DNA of 64,000 bases from Formosa sp030427735 (GTDB taxonomy: Bacteria > Bacteroidota > Bacteroidia > Flavobacteriales > Flavobacteriaceae): the NCBI RefSeq assembly GCF_051200825.1, contig NZ_CP195158.1, positions 992,001 through 1,056,000 on the forward strand, read 5' to 3'. The notes under the pieces are model-generated. The model did no database searches, had not been told where the DNA came from, and was given only the letters and a program-made list of their open reading frames with translations. This document shows, one piece after another, positions 15,989-24,668 of the stretch (position 1 is the stretch's first letter; every line of letters begins with the position of its first letter). The position numbers were made by a program, and so were the translations under genes.

Positions 15989-16441
15989 ATGCTTAATATC
16001 AGTAACTTTATAATGTTAAAATTAATCACTCCCTCTGTTATGATAAACCGTGTTGAAAAATTGAGTTTGCTATCTGAAATGATAGCTTTCGCAAAAACCG
16101 ATGCCAGCATTAAATCCATAGAATATAATTTTCTTTTAGGAGTTTCTCAGCAATTAGATATTTCTAGGGAAGATTTTGAGTACTTGTTAAAACATCCTAT
16201 TGCTTATAAACACGTCGCGTCTTACAGCGAGCGTATTGTGCAATTTCATAGGTTGGTTTTATTAATGAATTTGGATAACGAGAGATCTGAAAAAGAAATT
16301 ATTAAGTTGTTTAACTTTGGTCTTAAAATGGGGTTAAGCCACGAGTCTATAAACAAAGTGTTATACCTTATGGATGGTTTCCCAAATAAAATTGTACCAC
16401 CAGATGTGTTAATAGACATCTTTAAGGTACAATACAATTAA
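15989..16441 (+). CDS. Small helical protein of unknown function, possibly TerB-like
   Basis: I do not recognise this protein with certainty. It is 150 residues, almost all predicted helix, without signal peptide or membrane segment. The pattern of helices (KLSLLSEMIAFAKTDASIKS, then EYNFLLGVSQQLDISREDFEYLLKHP) looks like the TerB/DjlA-N fold, but the acidic metal motif of TerB is not clear. The start could also be ATG 16013 or 16040; the first 17 residues look less conserved. It is convergent with uvrB (40-base gap). The inverted repeat just upstream may regulate it. Confidence 0.65.
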   Translation: MLNISNFIMLKLITPSVMINRVEKLSLLSEMIAFAKTDASIKSIEYNFLLGVSQQLDISREDFEYLLKHPIAYKHVASYSERIVQFHRLVLLMNLDNERSEKEIIKLFNFGLKMGLSHESINKVLYLMDGFPNKIVPPDVLIDIFKVQYN

Positions 16442-16481
16442 AATTTTTAGAATTATTTCAAGAGAAGTTAAGAGTACTTAG

Positions 16482-18482
16482 TTACTTAAGTGCATTTAAC
16501 TTGTCTTGGTAATATTGAATTTTATCTCTGTATTTAGCGGCCAGCATAAAGTCTAATTCTTTTGCGGCGGCTTCCATGAGTTTTCTTTGTTCTCGAATAT
16601 TTTTTTCTAGCTGCGGTTTGGTTAAGTATTCACTCTCTGGTTCTGCGGCTTTTTTAGCCTCTATTTCGTAATGGTAAGTACTTACCGAGTTTTTAGCCAA
16701 TGCACTATCTAAACTTTTGTTTAGTGCTTTTGGTACCAAATTATGTTTGGTATTGTAATTAATTTGCTTTTCGCGCCGGTAATTGGTTTCGTCAATGGTT
16801 TTCTGCATGCTGTTGGTAATTTTATCTGCATACATAATGGCTTTACCATTTATGTTTCTTGCAGCTCGACCAACGGTTTGCGTTAACGATCTAGCCGAAC
16901 GTAAAAAACCTTCTTTATCGGCATCTAAAATGGCCACAAGCGATACTTCTGGTAAATCTAATCCTTCACGAAGTAAGTTAACACCAACCAATACATCAAA
17001 CAATCCCTTGCGTAAATCCTGCATAATCTCTACGCGTTCTAAGGTGTCGACATCGCTGTGTATGTAACGACAACGAATTTGGATGCGGTCTAGGTATTTG
17101 GTTAATTCTTCGGCCATGCGTTTGGTTAATGTCGTAACCAGAGTTCTTTCATCTTTCTCTACGCGTTGTTGAATTTCTTCAATTAAATCGTCTATCTGAT
17201 TTAAGCTCGGGCGCACTTCTATAATCGGATCTAAAAGTCCTGTGGGACGAATAACCTGCTCGACATAAATACCGTCACTCTTTTGAAGTTCGTAATCGGC
17301 TGGAGTGGCACTAACATATATTACTTGGTTTTGCAGGGCTTCAAACTCTTCAAATTTTAAAGGTCTGTTATCCATCGCAGCAGGAAGTCTAAAACCATAA
17401 TCAACCAAATTTTCTTTTCGGCTGCGGTCTCCGCCATACATGGCGTGTACCTGCGATACGGTAACATGACTTTCGTCTACAACCATTAAATAGTCGTCAG
17501 GAAAATAATCTAACAAGCAGAATGGTCTGGTGCCTGGTTGTCTGCCATCTAGATATCTCGAGTAATTTTCAATCCCAGAACAATATCCCAGTTCTCGAAT
17601 CATTTCGAGATCGAATTCGGTGCGTTCTTTCAGGCGTTTCGCTTCTAAATGTTTACCGATGTCTTTAAAGTAATCATGTTGTTTCACCAAATCGTCCTGA
17701 ATGTCTTTTATAGCATTTTGTAGCACTTCTGGCGATGTTACAAACATGTTTGCAGGGTAAATGTTTAAACGGTCATATCTTTCAATAATGGCATTGGTTT
17801 GCACATTAAAAGCTTCAATTTCTTCAATTTCATCTCCAAAAAAATGGATTCTAAAGGCATCATCGGCATAGCTTGGGAAAATATCTACAGTATCTCCTTT
17901 TATTCTGAAATTCCCATGATTAAATTCGGCCTCTGTTCTGGCGTACAAACTTTGCACTAAACGATGCAATAATTTAGTTCTGGAAATGACTTGATCGCGT
18001 TGTAATGAAATGACATTTTTTTGAAATTCCACAGGATTTCCAATACCATATAAGCAGGATACCGAAGCTACAACCAGCACATCGCGACGCCCTGAAAGTA
18101 GGGATGAGGTTGTGCTTAAACGTAGTTTTTCTATTTCTTCGTTAATCGATAAATCTTTTTCTATGTAGGTACCCGAAACAGGAATGTAGGCTTCTGGCTG
18201 ATAATAATCGTAATACGATACAAAATATTCGACAGCATTATCTGGAAAAAATTGTTTAAACTCCGAATACAACTGTGCGGCTAAAGTTTTGTTGTGTGCC
18301 AAGACCAAAGTTGGACGTTGTACCTCTTGTATAACATTGGCTACGGTAAAGGTTTTACCCGAACCTGTTACCCCTAAGAGGGTTTGATATTTTTCGTTGG
18401 CGGTAATGCCAGCAGTTAATTGTTTGATGGCATTAGGTTGGTCGCCCGTAGGTTGGAACTCTGATTTGATTTTAAAACGCAT
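16482..18482 (-). CDS. uvrB: Excinuclease ABC subunit UvrB
   Basis: UvrB is the DNA-damage verification helicase of nucleotide excision repair; it receives damaged DNA from UvrA and recruits UvrC. Walker A GVTGSGKT is at 37-44. The beta-hairpin that is threaded between the strands is seen in VSYYDYYQPEAYIP, helicase motif II in MVVDESH, motif VI in QTVGRAARN, and the C-terminal UVR domain (EKNIREQRKLMEAAAKELDFMLAAKYRD) contacts UvrC. Length (666 aa) is complete. On the minus strand a TAAATTTG box ends only four bases before the ATG, which would imply a leaderless mRNA if used; an upstream promoter is equally possible. Confidence 0.97.
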   Translation of the reverse strand: MRFKIKSEFQPTGDQPNAIKQLTAGITANEKYQTLLGVTGSGKTFTVANVIQEVQRPTLVLAHNKTLAAQLYSEFKQFFPDNAVEYFVSYYDYYQPEAYIPVSGTYIEKDLSINEEIEKLRLSTTSSLLSGRRDVLVVASVSCLYGIGNPVEFQKNVISLQRDQVISRTKLLHRLVQSLYARTEAEFNHGNFRIKGDTVDIFPSYADDAFRIHFFGDEIEEIEAFNVQTNAIIERYDRLNIYPANMFVTSPEVLQNAIKDIQDDLVKQHDYFKDIGKHLEAKRLKERTEFDLEMIRELGYCSGIENYSRYLDGRQPGTRPFCLLDYFPDDYLMVVDESHVTVSQVHAMYGGDRSRKENLVDYGFRLPAAMDNRPLKFEEFEALQNQVIYVSATPADYELQKSDGIYVEQVIRPTGLLDPIIEVRPSLNQIDDLIEEIQQRVEKDERTLVTTLTKRMAEELTKYLDRIQIRCRYIHSDVDTLERVEIMQDLRKGLFDVLVGVNLLREGLDLPEVSLVAILDADKEGFLRSARSLTQTVGRAARNINGKAIMYADKITNSMQKTIDETNYRREKQINYNTKHNLVPKALNKSLDSALAKNSVSTYHYEIEAKKAAEPESEYLTKPQLEKNIREQRKLMEAAAKELDFMLAAKYRDKIQYYQDKLNALK

Positions 18483-18527
18483 ATTGCAAATTTACGCTTT
18501 TTTATAATGCTGTAAATGTAGCTTAAT

Positions 18528-21500
18528 TTATCGTTTTAGAGTAAAGTGCCCTTTTACTTGAAACGATTTGTTGTTTTGAATAATGTCGGCTACATACCAA
18601 TAATCATCTGTTGGCATGGGCTGACCTCTGTAGGTGCCATTCCATCCTGTGGCATCGGCATCTAAAGTCGTCATTAATTTACCATATCTATCAAAAACAA
18701 AGACTACAGTACCCGGAATATGTTCAACCCCAATAATATGCCAAGTATCGTGAAAACCATCGCTGTTGGGTGTGAAAAACTTAGGAATGTTTATTACTTG
18801 TACAACTGTACTTCCTATAGCACATCCGCTAATGTCTTTAACTGTTACGGTATGTTCGCCAATGTTAACTTGATTAAACGTATTGGATGTTTGTGGCGCA
18901 CCTTGGTCTAAGCTATAAACATAATCGCCACTACCACCAGAGGCAGAAACGGTAATGGTATTGGCTTCCGAAAACGAAGTCGCATCGGCAGTAACTGTTA
19001 AATTCGATCCGTTTGGATTGCTGTAAGGTAATAGATTGAATGTTTTTATAATGTAACAACCTGTGTCGTTACTCTGTACACGAGCGTAAAGTGTTTCGTT
19101 GGGTGTGTAAACATAAGGAGAAACTAAAGGATTACTTGCAGTTTCGGCATCGGAATAAGTGGAGTAGTAGCTCACGGTAACCGCATTTAAATCGTACACC
19201 AAACGATTATCTATAGTTGTTAAATTGAGTGTGCCTGTACCATCTTCGCAAAATTGAAAATCCGATAAATCTTTTGTCGGTGGTGGTAGCGTTGTGTTTA
19301 AGGCAATAGGTTGTATGGTATAACAATATGTTGCAGCATCAAATACCGCTAAAAACACTTCGGTAATGTTTGCAGGTTTAATGTAGTTTTCCGGATCGGG
19401 AATGTTGGTTGTAATGTTGGTAGGATCTTGAATGTTGGCTACATCTTCGAGAGATTCAAAATAATATTCTTCTAAAACTTGTCTAGGGTTTAAGTTGATC
19501 GATTTTACAGCTTGGGTTAAGTCGAAATGTACATTATCTCCATCGTAATTGGTGGCACAAGCAGGAGCTATAGTGGCACTACTAAAATCAGGAAGCTCGT
19601 TAATTTTAATTAATAGGGGTTGTACTTTATAACAATCGGTAATTCCTGCATTTTCTATCCTTGCCCAAATATTTTGAAGTGTAGGAGACGTTTGTATGGT
19701 GTATGTTGAGTTTAATTGATTGATTCTAGCATTGGCATCGGCCTCTGTTTTGTAAAAGGTAATGTCTAAAGTTGCATCGCCTTCAATTTCGTCTGCTGTT
19801 TGTTCTAAATCTATTGTGGTATTGGCGCTATCTGCAATAATGCAAACGGGTATGTCTACAATGTTATATACGGGAGAAATAATGGTATTTAAGGTTATGG
19901 CAGATTCTACTATAGCACAAGCAGGATTGCTGTTGTTTTTAGCAATAACATAAATGGTTTGTGGGCCATTAGCAACATTTACAACATCATCGTTTCTTAA
20001 TAGTTGACCTCCTTTTTCGGTGTAAAATGATACATTGATATCAGACGAGTAATTTACCAATAATTCGTTGCGATCTATATCTCCAATTTTAAAATCGGGA
20101 GTGTCGCAGGCAAAAAATGAAGTTTTATCGATTTCTGGTTGTAGATATACTTCAATTTTAACAGGATCGATAACAGCACAACTTGTTGTATCCCTTACAT
20201 TGGTTACACGGCTGTAAATGGTTTTAGAGGGGGTGTAATAGGTGTTTGGGTCTTGTATGTAATTGTTGTTTCCAGAAACGGCATCGTTTTGATTTTCGTA
20301 AAGTTTAATATTTACTGTTTCTGGTACGGTATTTAATGTAATGTCGTTTACAATGTCGGATAAATTAATTTCAAGCGCAGGGTCGGTTACGCAATATCTA
20401 AACGTATCGTAAGTAATGTTAACCTCTGGTAATTGTATAATTTCTACAGGAAAAAAGAAGGTGTCGAAACATATACCTTGTAATGAGACAGCACTTACGT
20501 TTTGTGTAACTTTAACATACAAACCGCCTTCTGCAACAATCGTGTTGCTATCTATGTATTGCGGGAGTTTATTTTGGTTTAAATCTAAATCAGTTTGCGT
20601 TAAATAATAGTCTATTTTATAACCTTTGCTAGTGTAATCTATTAGGGTGTTGTAATAGTCTAAATCTAACACAGGCGGACTGCTACATTCTTTAAGGCCA
20701 TCGGTGCTGTATACTAAATCTGGAGCTTCAAAAATTTCAAAATCAGATTTTATGGACATGCATCCAGGATATTCTATTTGAATGTAAATGGTTTGTAATT
20801 TTTCTGGAACACCATCGCCGTTTAAATCTGGAATGGTATAGTTTTCTGATTTTGGAATTTCGGATGTATAGGTATTATCATCATAAAACGTAATGATTAT
20901 ATCGTTTATTCCTTCTGAAATATCGTTAGCAATTTCAACCATATTGAAAGTAGAGCCTCCACAAGTTGCATAATTTTGCAAGTTGTTCTCGAAAGCAATC
21001 AATACATCTGGAAAAATGTCTATTTGTGCTACAGAAGGGCAGGCATTGGGATTGTTTTTATCGGTAACCTTAACATACACGACGGAAGGTGATGTTGCTA
21101 AATAGTCTTCGATGTCGGTAATTTCATTAACGTTATTATCGGCATCTTCTTGACTTCTGTAGTAAGTAATGTCGTAGTCATTGGGGTTTAATCCATCTAA
21201 AATGGCTGCAAGGGCTTCATCTAAATCTTCAATAATACCATCGGTTGTTAATTGGCAACCAGCAATTACCGAGCTATCCGAATTATTTATTTTAGGGCTT
21301 TCGGTTTGTTCTAAATAAAAATCGTTGGTTCCTGCGCACCCCGTTATTTTATCTTCGACTCTTACATACAACAAGTCTAAAGTGTTAATGTTTCTGTAAG
21401 GGTCAGGAATGGGTTTTATACCTTCGTCTGCCTGATATTCGGTGTAGTGATAGGTAATAATATAATCGTCTGTGTTAGTTGGGGCAAATAACGCGTCTAA

Positions 21501-22913
21501 ACTATGTAAACTGAAATTTAAATCGTTATCGCATCGAAATGCTCTAATATTGTCTGGTACCGTGGGCTGTGGGTTAACCATTAAGGTAAACTCTAAATTT
21601 ACAGTACAGGCATAACTATCGCCAAGTACAGAGGCTTTAATGAGTTTGGAATCGCCTGGGCCTAATGTAATTGGCGATGTAATGGGATTGTCGTTACTAT
21701 CGAAATACGAAATGGTGTAGCCTGTGTCTGGTATTTCATTTCTAATCTGGCTGGTAATATAGGAGTTGTAATCTTGTAGATTAAACACTTCGTCTTCCGA
21801 GCTACAGCGTGAAAAATCTTGGTTAGGATCGATATCAACACTGGTAGCGGGTTTAAATGCTATAGTAACCTCGTCGCTAATGGGGCAGGCATTAGTAGTA
21901 CTTACACCATTTATACAATCGGGTTGAGGTACGTTAATTTGAATACTGTAAGTTCCCGATTCGGTTACCGTATATTGTGCTTTGTTGTAAGGCGCTCCGC
22001 CATCGGTTATGCGTACGCCGTCTTTATACCAGTTGTAATTTGTAATGTAGGAGTTGCCAATGTCTGCGTTTAATGTAATTGAGGTACAGGTGTCTGTAAT
22101 ATCTTCACCTAAATCTACAGATGTGTTAAAACTGCTTCCTTTTATAAAAACAGCAGTATCGTAATTAGTGTCGCCATGATCGGCAACAATAAGCTTAATT
22201 TTATATTTTTTATAAGGTGTAATCGATGCTTGGGCAGTTAACACTTTGGTGCGCCCGTAAAAATTGGTATTGCCTAATTGAGCAACTTCATTTTCGTAAA
22301 ACTGTATGTTATCGCCCGCACAACTGTTACCATTAATATTTACCGTGTTTACAGGTGTAGTTGAATCTGGTATAAGGGCAATGTTTTTAAAATTACTATT
22401 GCCTTCTTCTTGAATTAAAAAGGCAAAGCCATCGGCATAACTACAAACATTCGGACTGTTGTATTCTTCTGAAGCGAGTATGTAATCGAAAGCAATGGTA
22501 TTGGTTATGGCTACGAATTCGAATTCTAAAGTGGTGGCATTTCTGGTGTCGGAAATGCCTAAGGTCGTATTTAAATCGGGGTCTGTTCCCCAACTATTAC
22601 CACCTGCGTTTAAGTTGGCAACAGGGGCATTTCCTGCTTCAATAACGTTTCCAGTAGTTAAAATAATACCATCGTCGAACGGAAAATTTGAGTTATTTTT
22701 ACTAAAAGCTCCAAAACTAGAAAACGCTTCGCCCGCAACAAAGGCATTTACAGGCGAATCTGCTTCGCACAATGCTATACCACAACCAGATATTAAATAG
22801 TCTTCTATTAAAGATTTCGGATCGGATGAGGAGTTAACAGAAATCAGGTTTTGCGAAAACAGGCTATTGCTTATAAAAAAGCATAAACACATAATGTAAA
22901 AACCTGTTCTCAT
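18528..22913 (-). CDS. Large T9SS type B surface protein with choice-of-anchor L domain
   Basis: This 1461-residue exported protein has a signal peptide (MRTGFYIMCLCFFISNSLFSQ), an N-terminal choice-of-anchor L domain (about 25-265; GIILTTGNV, AFDYILASEEYN, YADGFAFLIQ, GRTKVLT), then roughly ten repeats of about 90 residues. Each repeat has a C-D/N start, a FYxTxxDAxxxxN strand and an IYVRVxN..(T/S)xC end. The C-terminus is the gliding-motility-type sorting domain (FFTPNSDGFHDTW, FDRYGKLM, WNGTYRGQPMPTDDYWY, HFTLKR), which directs export by T9SS type B. The architecture suggests an adhesin or surface polymer anchor. A TATATTTG box lies 70 bases upstream. Two related genes are nearby, so tandem duplication is likely. 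Confidence 0.92.
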   Translation of the reverse strand: MRTGFYIMCLCFFISNSLFSQNLISVNSSSDPKSLIEDYLISGCGIALCEADSPVNAFVAGEAFSSFGAFSKNNSNFPFDDGIILTTGNVIEAGNAPVANLNAGGNSWGTDPDLNTTLGISDTRNATTLEFEFVAITNTIAFDYILASEEYNSPNVCSYADGFAFLIQEEGNSNFKNIALIPDSTTPVNTVNINGNSCAGDNIQFYENEVAQLGNTNFYGRTKVLTAQASITPYKKYKIKLIVADHGDTNYDTAVFIKGSSFNTSVDLGEDITDTCTSITLNADIGNSYITNYNWYKDGVRITDGGAPYNKAQYTVTESGTYSIQINVPQPDCINGVSTTNACPISDEVTIAFKPATSVDIDPNQDFSRCSSEDEVFNLQDYNSYITSQIRNEIPDTGYTISYFDSNDNPITSPITLGPGDSKLIKASVLGDSYACTVNLEFTLMVNPQPTVPDNIRAFRCDNDLNFSLHSLDALFAPTNTDDYIITYHYTEYQADEGIKPIPDPYRNINTLDLLYVRVEDKITGCAGTNDFYLEQTESPKINNSDSSVIAGCQLTTDGIIEDLDEALAAILDGLNPNDYDITYYRSQEDADNNVNEITDIEDYLATSPSVVYVKVTDKNNPNACPSVAQIDIFPDVLIAFENNLQNYATCGGSTFNMVEIANDISEGINDIIITFYDDNTYTSEIPKSENYTIPDLNGDGVPEKLQTIYIQIEYPGCMSIKSDFEIFEAPDLVYSTDGLKECSSPPVLDLDYYNTLIDYTSKGYKIDYYLTQTDLDLNQNKLPQYIDSNTIVAEGGLYVKVTQNVSAVSLQGICFDTFFFPVEIIQLPEVNITYDTFRYCVTDPALEINLSDIVNDITLNTVPETVNIKLYENQNDAVSGNNNYIQDPNTYYTPSKTIYSRVTNVRDTTSCAVIDPVKIEVYLQPEIDKTSFFACDTPDFKIGDIDRNELLVNYSSDINVSFYTEKGGQLLRNDDVVNVANGPQTIYVIAKNNSNPACAIVESAITLNTIISPVYNIVDIPVCIIADSANTTIDLEQTADEIEGDATLDITFYKTEADANARINQLNSTYTIQTSPTLQNIWARIENAGITDCYKVQPLLIKINELPDFSSATIAPACATNYDGDNVHFDLTQAVKSINLNPRQVLEEYYFESLEDVANIQDPTNITTNIPDPENYIKPANITEVFLAVFDAATYCYTIQPIALNTTLPPPTKDLSDFQFCEDGTGTLNLTTIDNRLVYDLNAVTVSYYSTYSDAETASNPLVSPYVYTPNETLYARVQSNDTGCYIIKTFNLLPYSNPNGSNLTVTADATSFSEANTITVSASGGSGDYVYSLDQGAPQTSNTFNQVNIGEHTVTVKDISGCAIGSTVVQVINIPKFFTPNSDGFHDTWHIIGVEHIPGTVVFVFDRYGKLMTTLDADATGWNGTYRGQPMPTDDYWYVADIIQNNKSFQVKGHFTLKR

Positions 22914-22982
22914 AAAAGCTTCAAATTCAGTTAAATTAAATCAATATACATGAAGAATTTCTAGTGGAAAAAAAGAAAAATG

Positions 22983-22990
22983 CAAATATA
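22983..22990 (-). promoter_or_regulatory. -7 promoter element of the large T9SS protein gene
   Basis: The minus strand reads TATATTTG, matching TAnnTTTG, 70 bases upstream of the ATG at 22913. The -33 element is not clear. Confidence 0.4.
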
Positions 22991-23056
22991 TGGTTTTTAG
23001 ATAAAATACATTGGAATAACGATGAAATACCTTATAGATTGTATGATGCTTTAATA

Positions 23057-24667
23057 TTAACGTTTTAGGGTAAAGTGCGATTTAAAGTGGCGGCCGTCGG
23101 CTAAGGTGGCAGTAAACCAATAATCGTCACTTGGCAAAGGTTGTCCCTTAAAAGTGCCGTCCCAACCATCGTTGTAAGGCGATATTTGTTTTATTAATTT
23201 ACCATAACGGTCAAAAATATAAACTTTAGTGTTTGGCATAAAAGTATCTGGAATGCCTTCAATTCTCCAAATATCGTGGTAGTTATCTCCGTTGGGCGTA
23301 AAAAATTTGGTAAAGCCTACTACATAAACTGTTTCTTCGGTGGTGCCACAATTATTTTTAACATCCATCACTTTTAAAGTGTAAACTCCAGCAGCTACAT
23401 TCTCGAAAGTATTACTGGATTGGTAGGGGAAATATTCGCCCTCATTATCATCTTCATTATAGTATAAAGCGTATTCGTAAATTCCGGTACCGTCAACTTC
23501 TACTGTTATAGAGTTGTTGTCGGCTAGGTCTTTAACATTTACATTTACAATGGTAGCGGTAGATACCTCTATAACGGTTACGATATGTGTTTCTATACAA
23601 CCAGTAATTTTATCGGCTATAGTTACTTTATAGGTGCCTGCTTGGTTAATGTTTAATGTAGGTGTATTTTCTCCAGATTCCCATAAGTAGGTGTAATTAT
23701 CTTGATTTTCGGGCGCTATTCCTGCATCTATTGTAATGGTTTCCGGATACAAATTGCTGCAATAGTTTACGCTTGCTTCTGTTGTATAAATTGGTGTAGC
23801 TAGTAGATTAAAACTTGTAATTTCAAAACATTCTGTAGTCGTATTGGTCATTCGTACATAAATTGTTGAAACCACTTTTCCGTTGTCTTCATTGATGTAA
23901 GGACTCGATAACGGATTTAGTTTTTGATTGGCATCGGCTATGCTGGTATGATAAGTTAATGAAATACCGCTTTGCGTACCTAGAATAGCAGATTCATTTG
24001 TTTCTAAATTAAACGAAGAAATGCCATCGGAATAAGGAGCAATGATATCGCAAGTAGTAATATCTGAAGGCTTTTCTGAAGAAGATTGATCTGACGGAGA
24101 CGACGCAAACTCAGCTGTTCCAGTCCACTCTAGTGTAAAGCTACTAGTGCCTATTGGGCGATCTATAGCAATGTAATACGTATCTCCTGCGTTTACATCT
24201 AGCCATTTAACGAAACTGTTACCTAAGGCAGAAGGGCCTTCGGTAGCATCGGTTTCTGTTCCATTCATGCCTGTATGATTAGATGTTAGTCCTGCTTGCG
24301 AAGGATTAGTTGTAGAGCAGCGTATTGCCATACCAAGGTTGTTGCAAGGTCGGTTTGGACCAAACACAAAAAAATCGTAGTCTTCATTAATGTTACTGCT
24401 GTTAGGCTTCAGGGTGAATCCTAAAGTTCCCGATGTTATTGGGGTAACTTTTAACCAAAGGCTGTTGTGTTCTTGGCTTCCGCAAGAATTTAAATAAGAA
24501 ATTTCTTGTGTTCCGCTACCAGAAACATTAGAATCTACATTCGAATTTCCACAAACTGTTACCGAACCTAAACAATCGTTGGATTGTTGTGAATGCAGGA
24601 TAAAATTATTAAGAAATAGAAATAGAATGAAAAGCGATATGCTGTTTACAGCGGGGTAATGTTTCAT
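23057..24667 (-). CDS. T9SS type B sorting domain protein
   Basis: An exported protein of 536 residues. After a signal peptide (ending HSQ near residue 27) comes a jelly-roll-like N-terminal domain of about 150 residues with DYDFFVFGP, GDTYYIAID and SFTLEWTGTA, typical of Bacteroidetes surface proteins. One or two copies of the FYxTxxDAxxK repeat follow, then an Ig-like segment, then a C-terminal type B sorting domain (FTKFFTPNGDNYHDIW, YIFDRYGKLI, WDGTFKGQPLPSDDYWF, KSHFTLKR). It probably sits on the cell surface or is released. The neighbour upstream on the minus strand ends one base before its start, so they share an operon. Confidence 0.9.
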   Translation of the reverse strand: MKHYPAVNSISLFILFLFLNNFILHSQQSNDCLGSVTVCGNSNVDSNVSGSGTQEISYLNSCGSQEHNSLWLKVTPITSGTLGFTLKPNSSNINEDYDFFVFGPNRPCNNLGMAIRCSTTNPSQAGLTSNHTGMNGTETDATEGPSALGNSFVKWLDVNAGDTYYIAIDRPIGTSSFTLEWTGTAEFASSPSDQSSSEKPSDITTCDIIAPYSDGISSFNLETNESAILGTQSGISLTYHTSIADANQKLNPLSSPYINEDNGKVVSTIYVRMTNTTTECFEITSFNLLATPIYTTEASVNYCSNLYPETITIDAGIAPENQDNYTYLWESGENTPTLNINQAGTYKVTIADKITGCIETHIVTVIEVSTATIVNVNVKDLADNNSITVEVDGTGIYEYALYYNEDDNEGEYFPYQSSNTFENVAAGVYTLKVMDVKNNCGTTEETVYVVGFTKFFTPNGDNYHDIWRIEGIPDTFMPNTKVYIFDRYGKLIKQISPYNDGWDGTFKGQPLPSDDYWFTATLADGRHFKSHFTLKR

Positions 24668-24668
24668 G

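Noticed and set aside
18486..18493. A TAAATTTG box (minus strand) four bases before the uvrB ATG, implying a leaderless mRNA
   Set aside because: One box with no -33 element is too weak; the gene may be read from further upstream. Kept only as a note in the uvrB entry.
22495..22800. A 101-codon plus-strand frame opposite the large T9SS gene
   Set aside because: It overlaps the choice-of-anchor L domain and the signal-peptide region of the true gene and has no domain.
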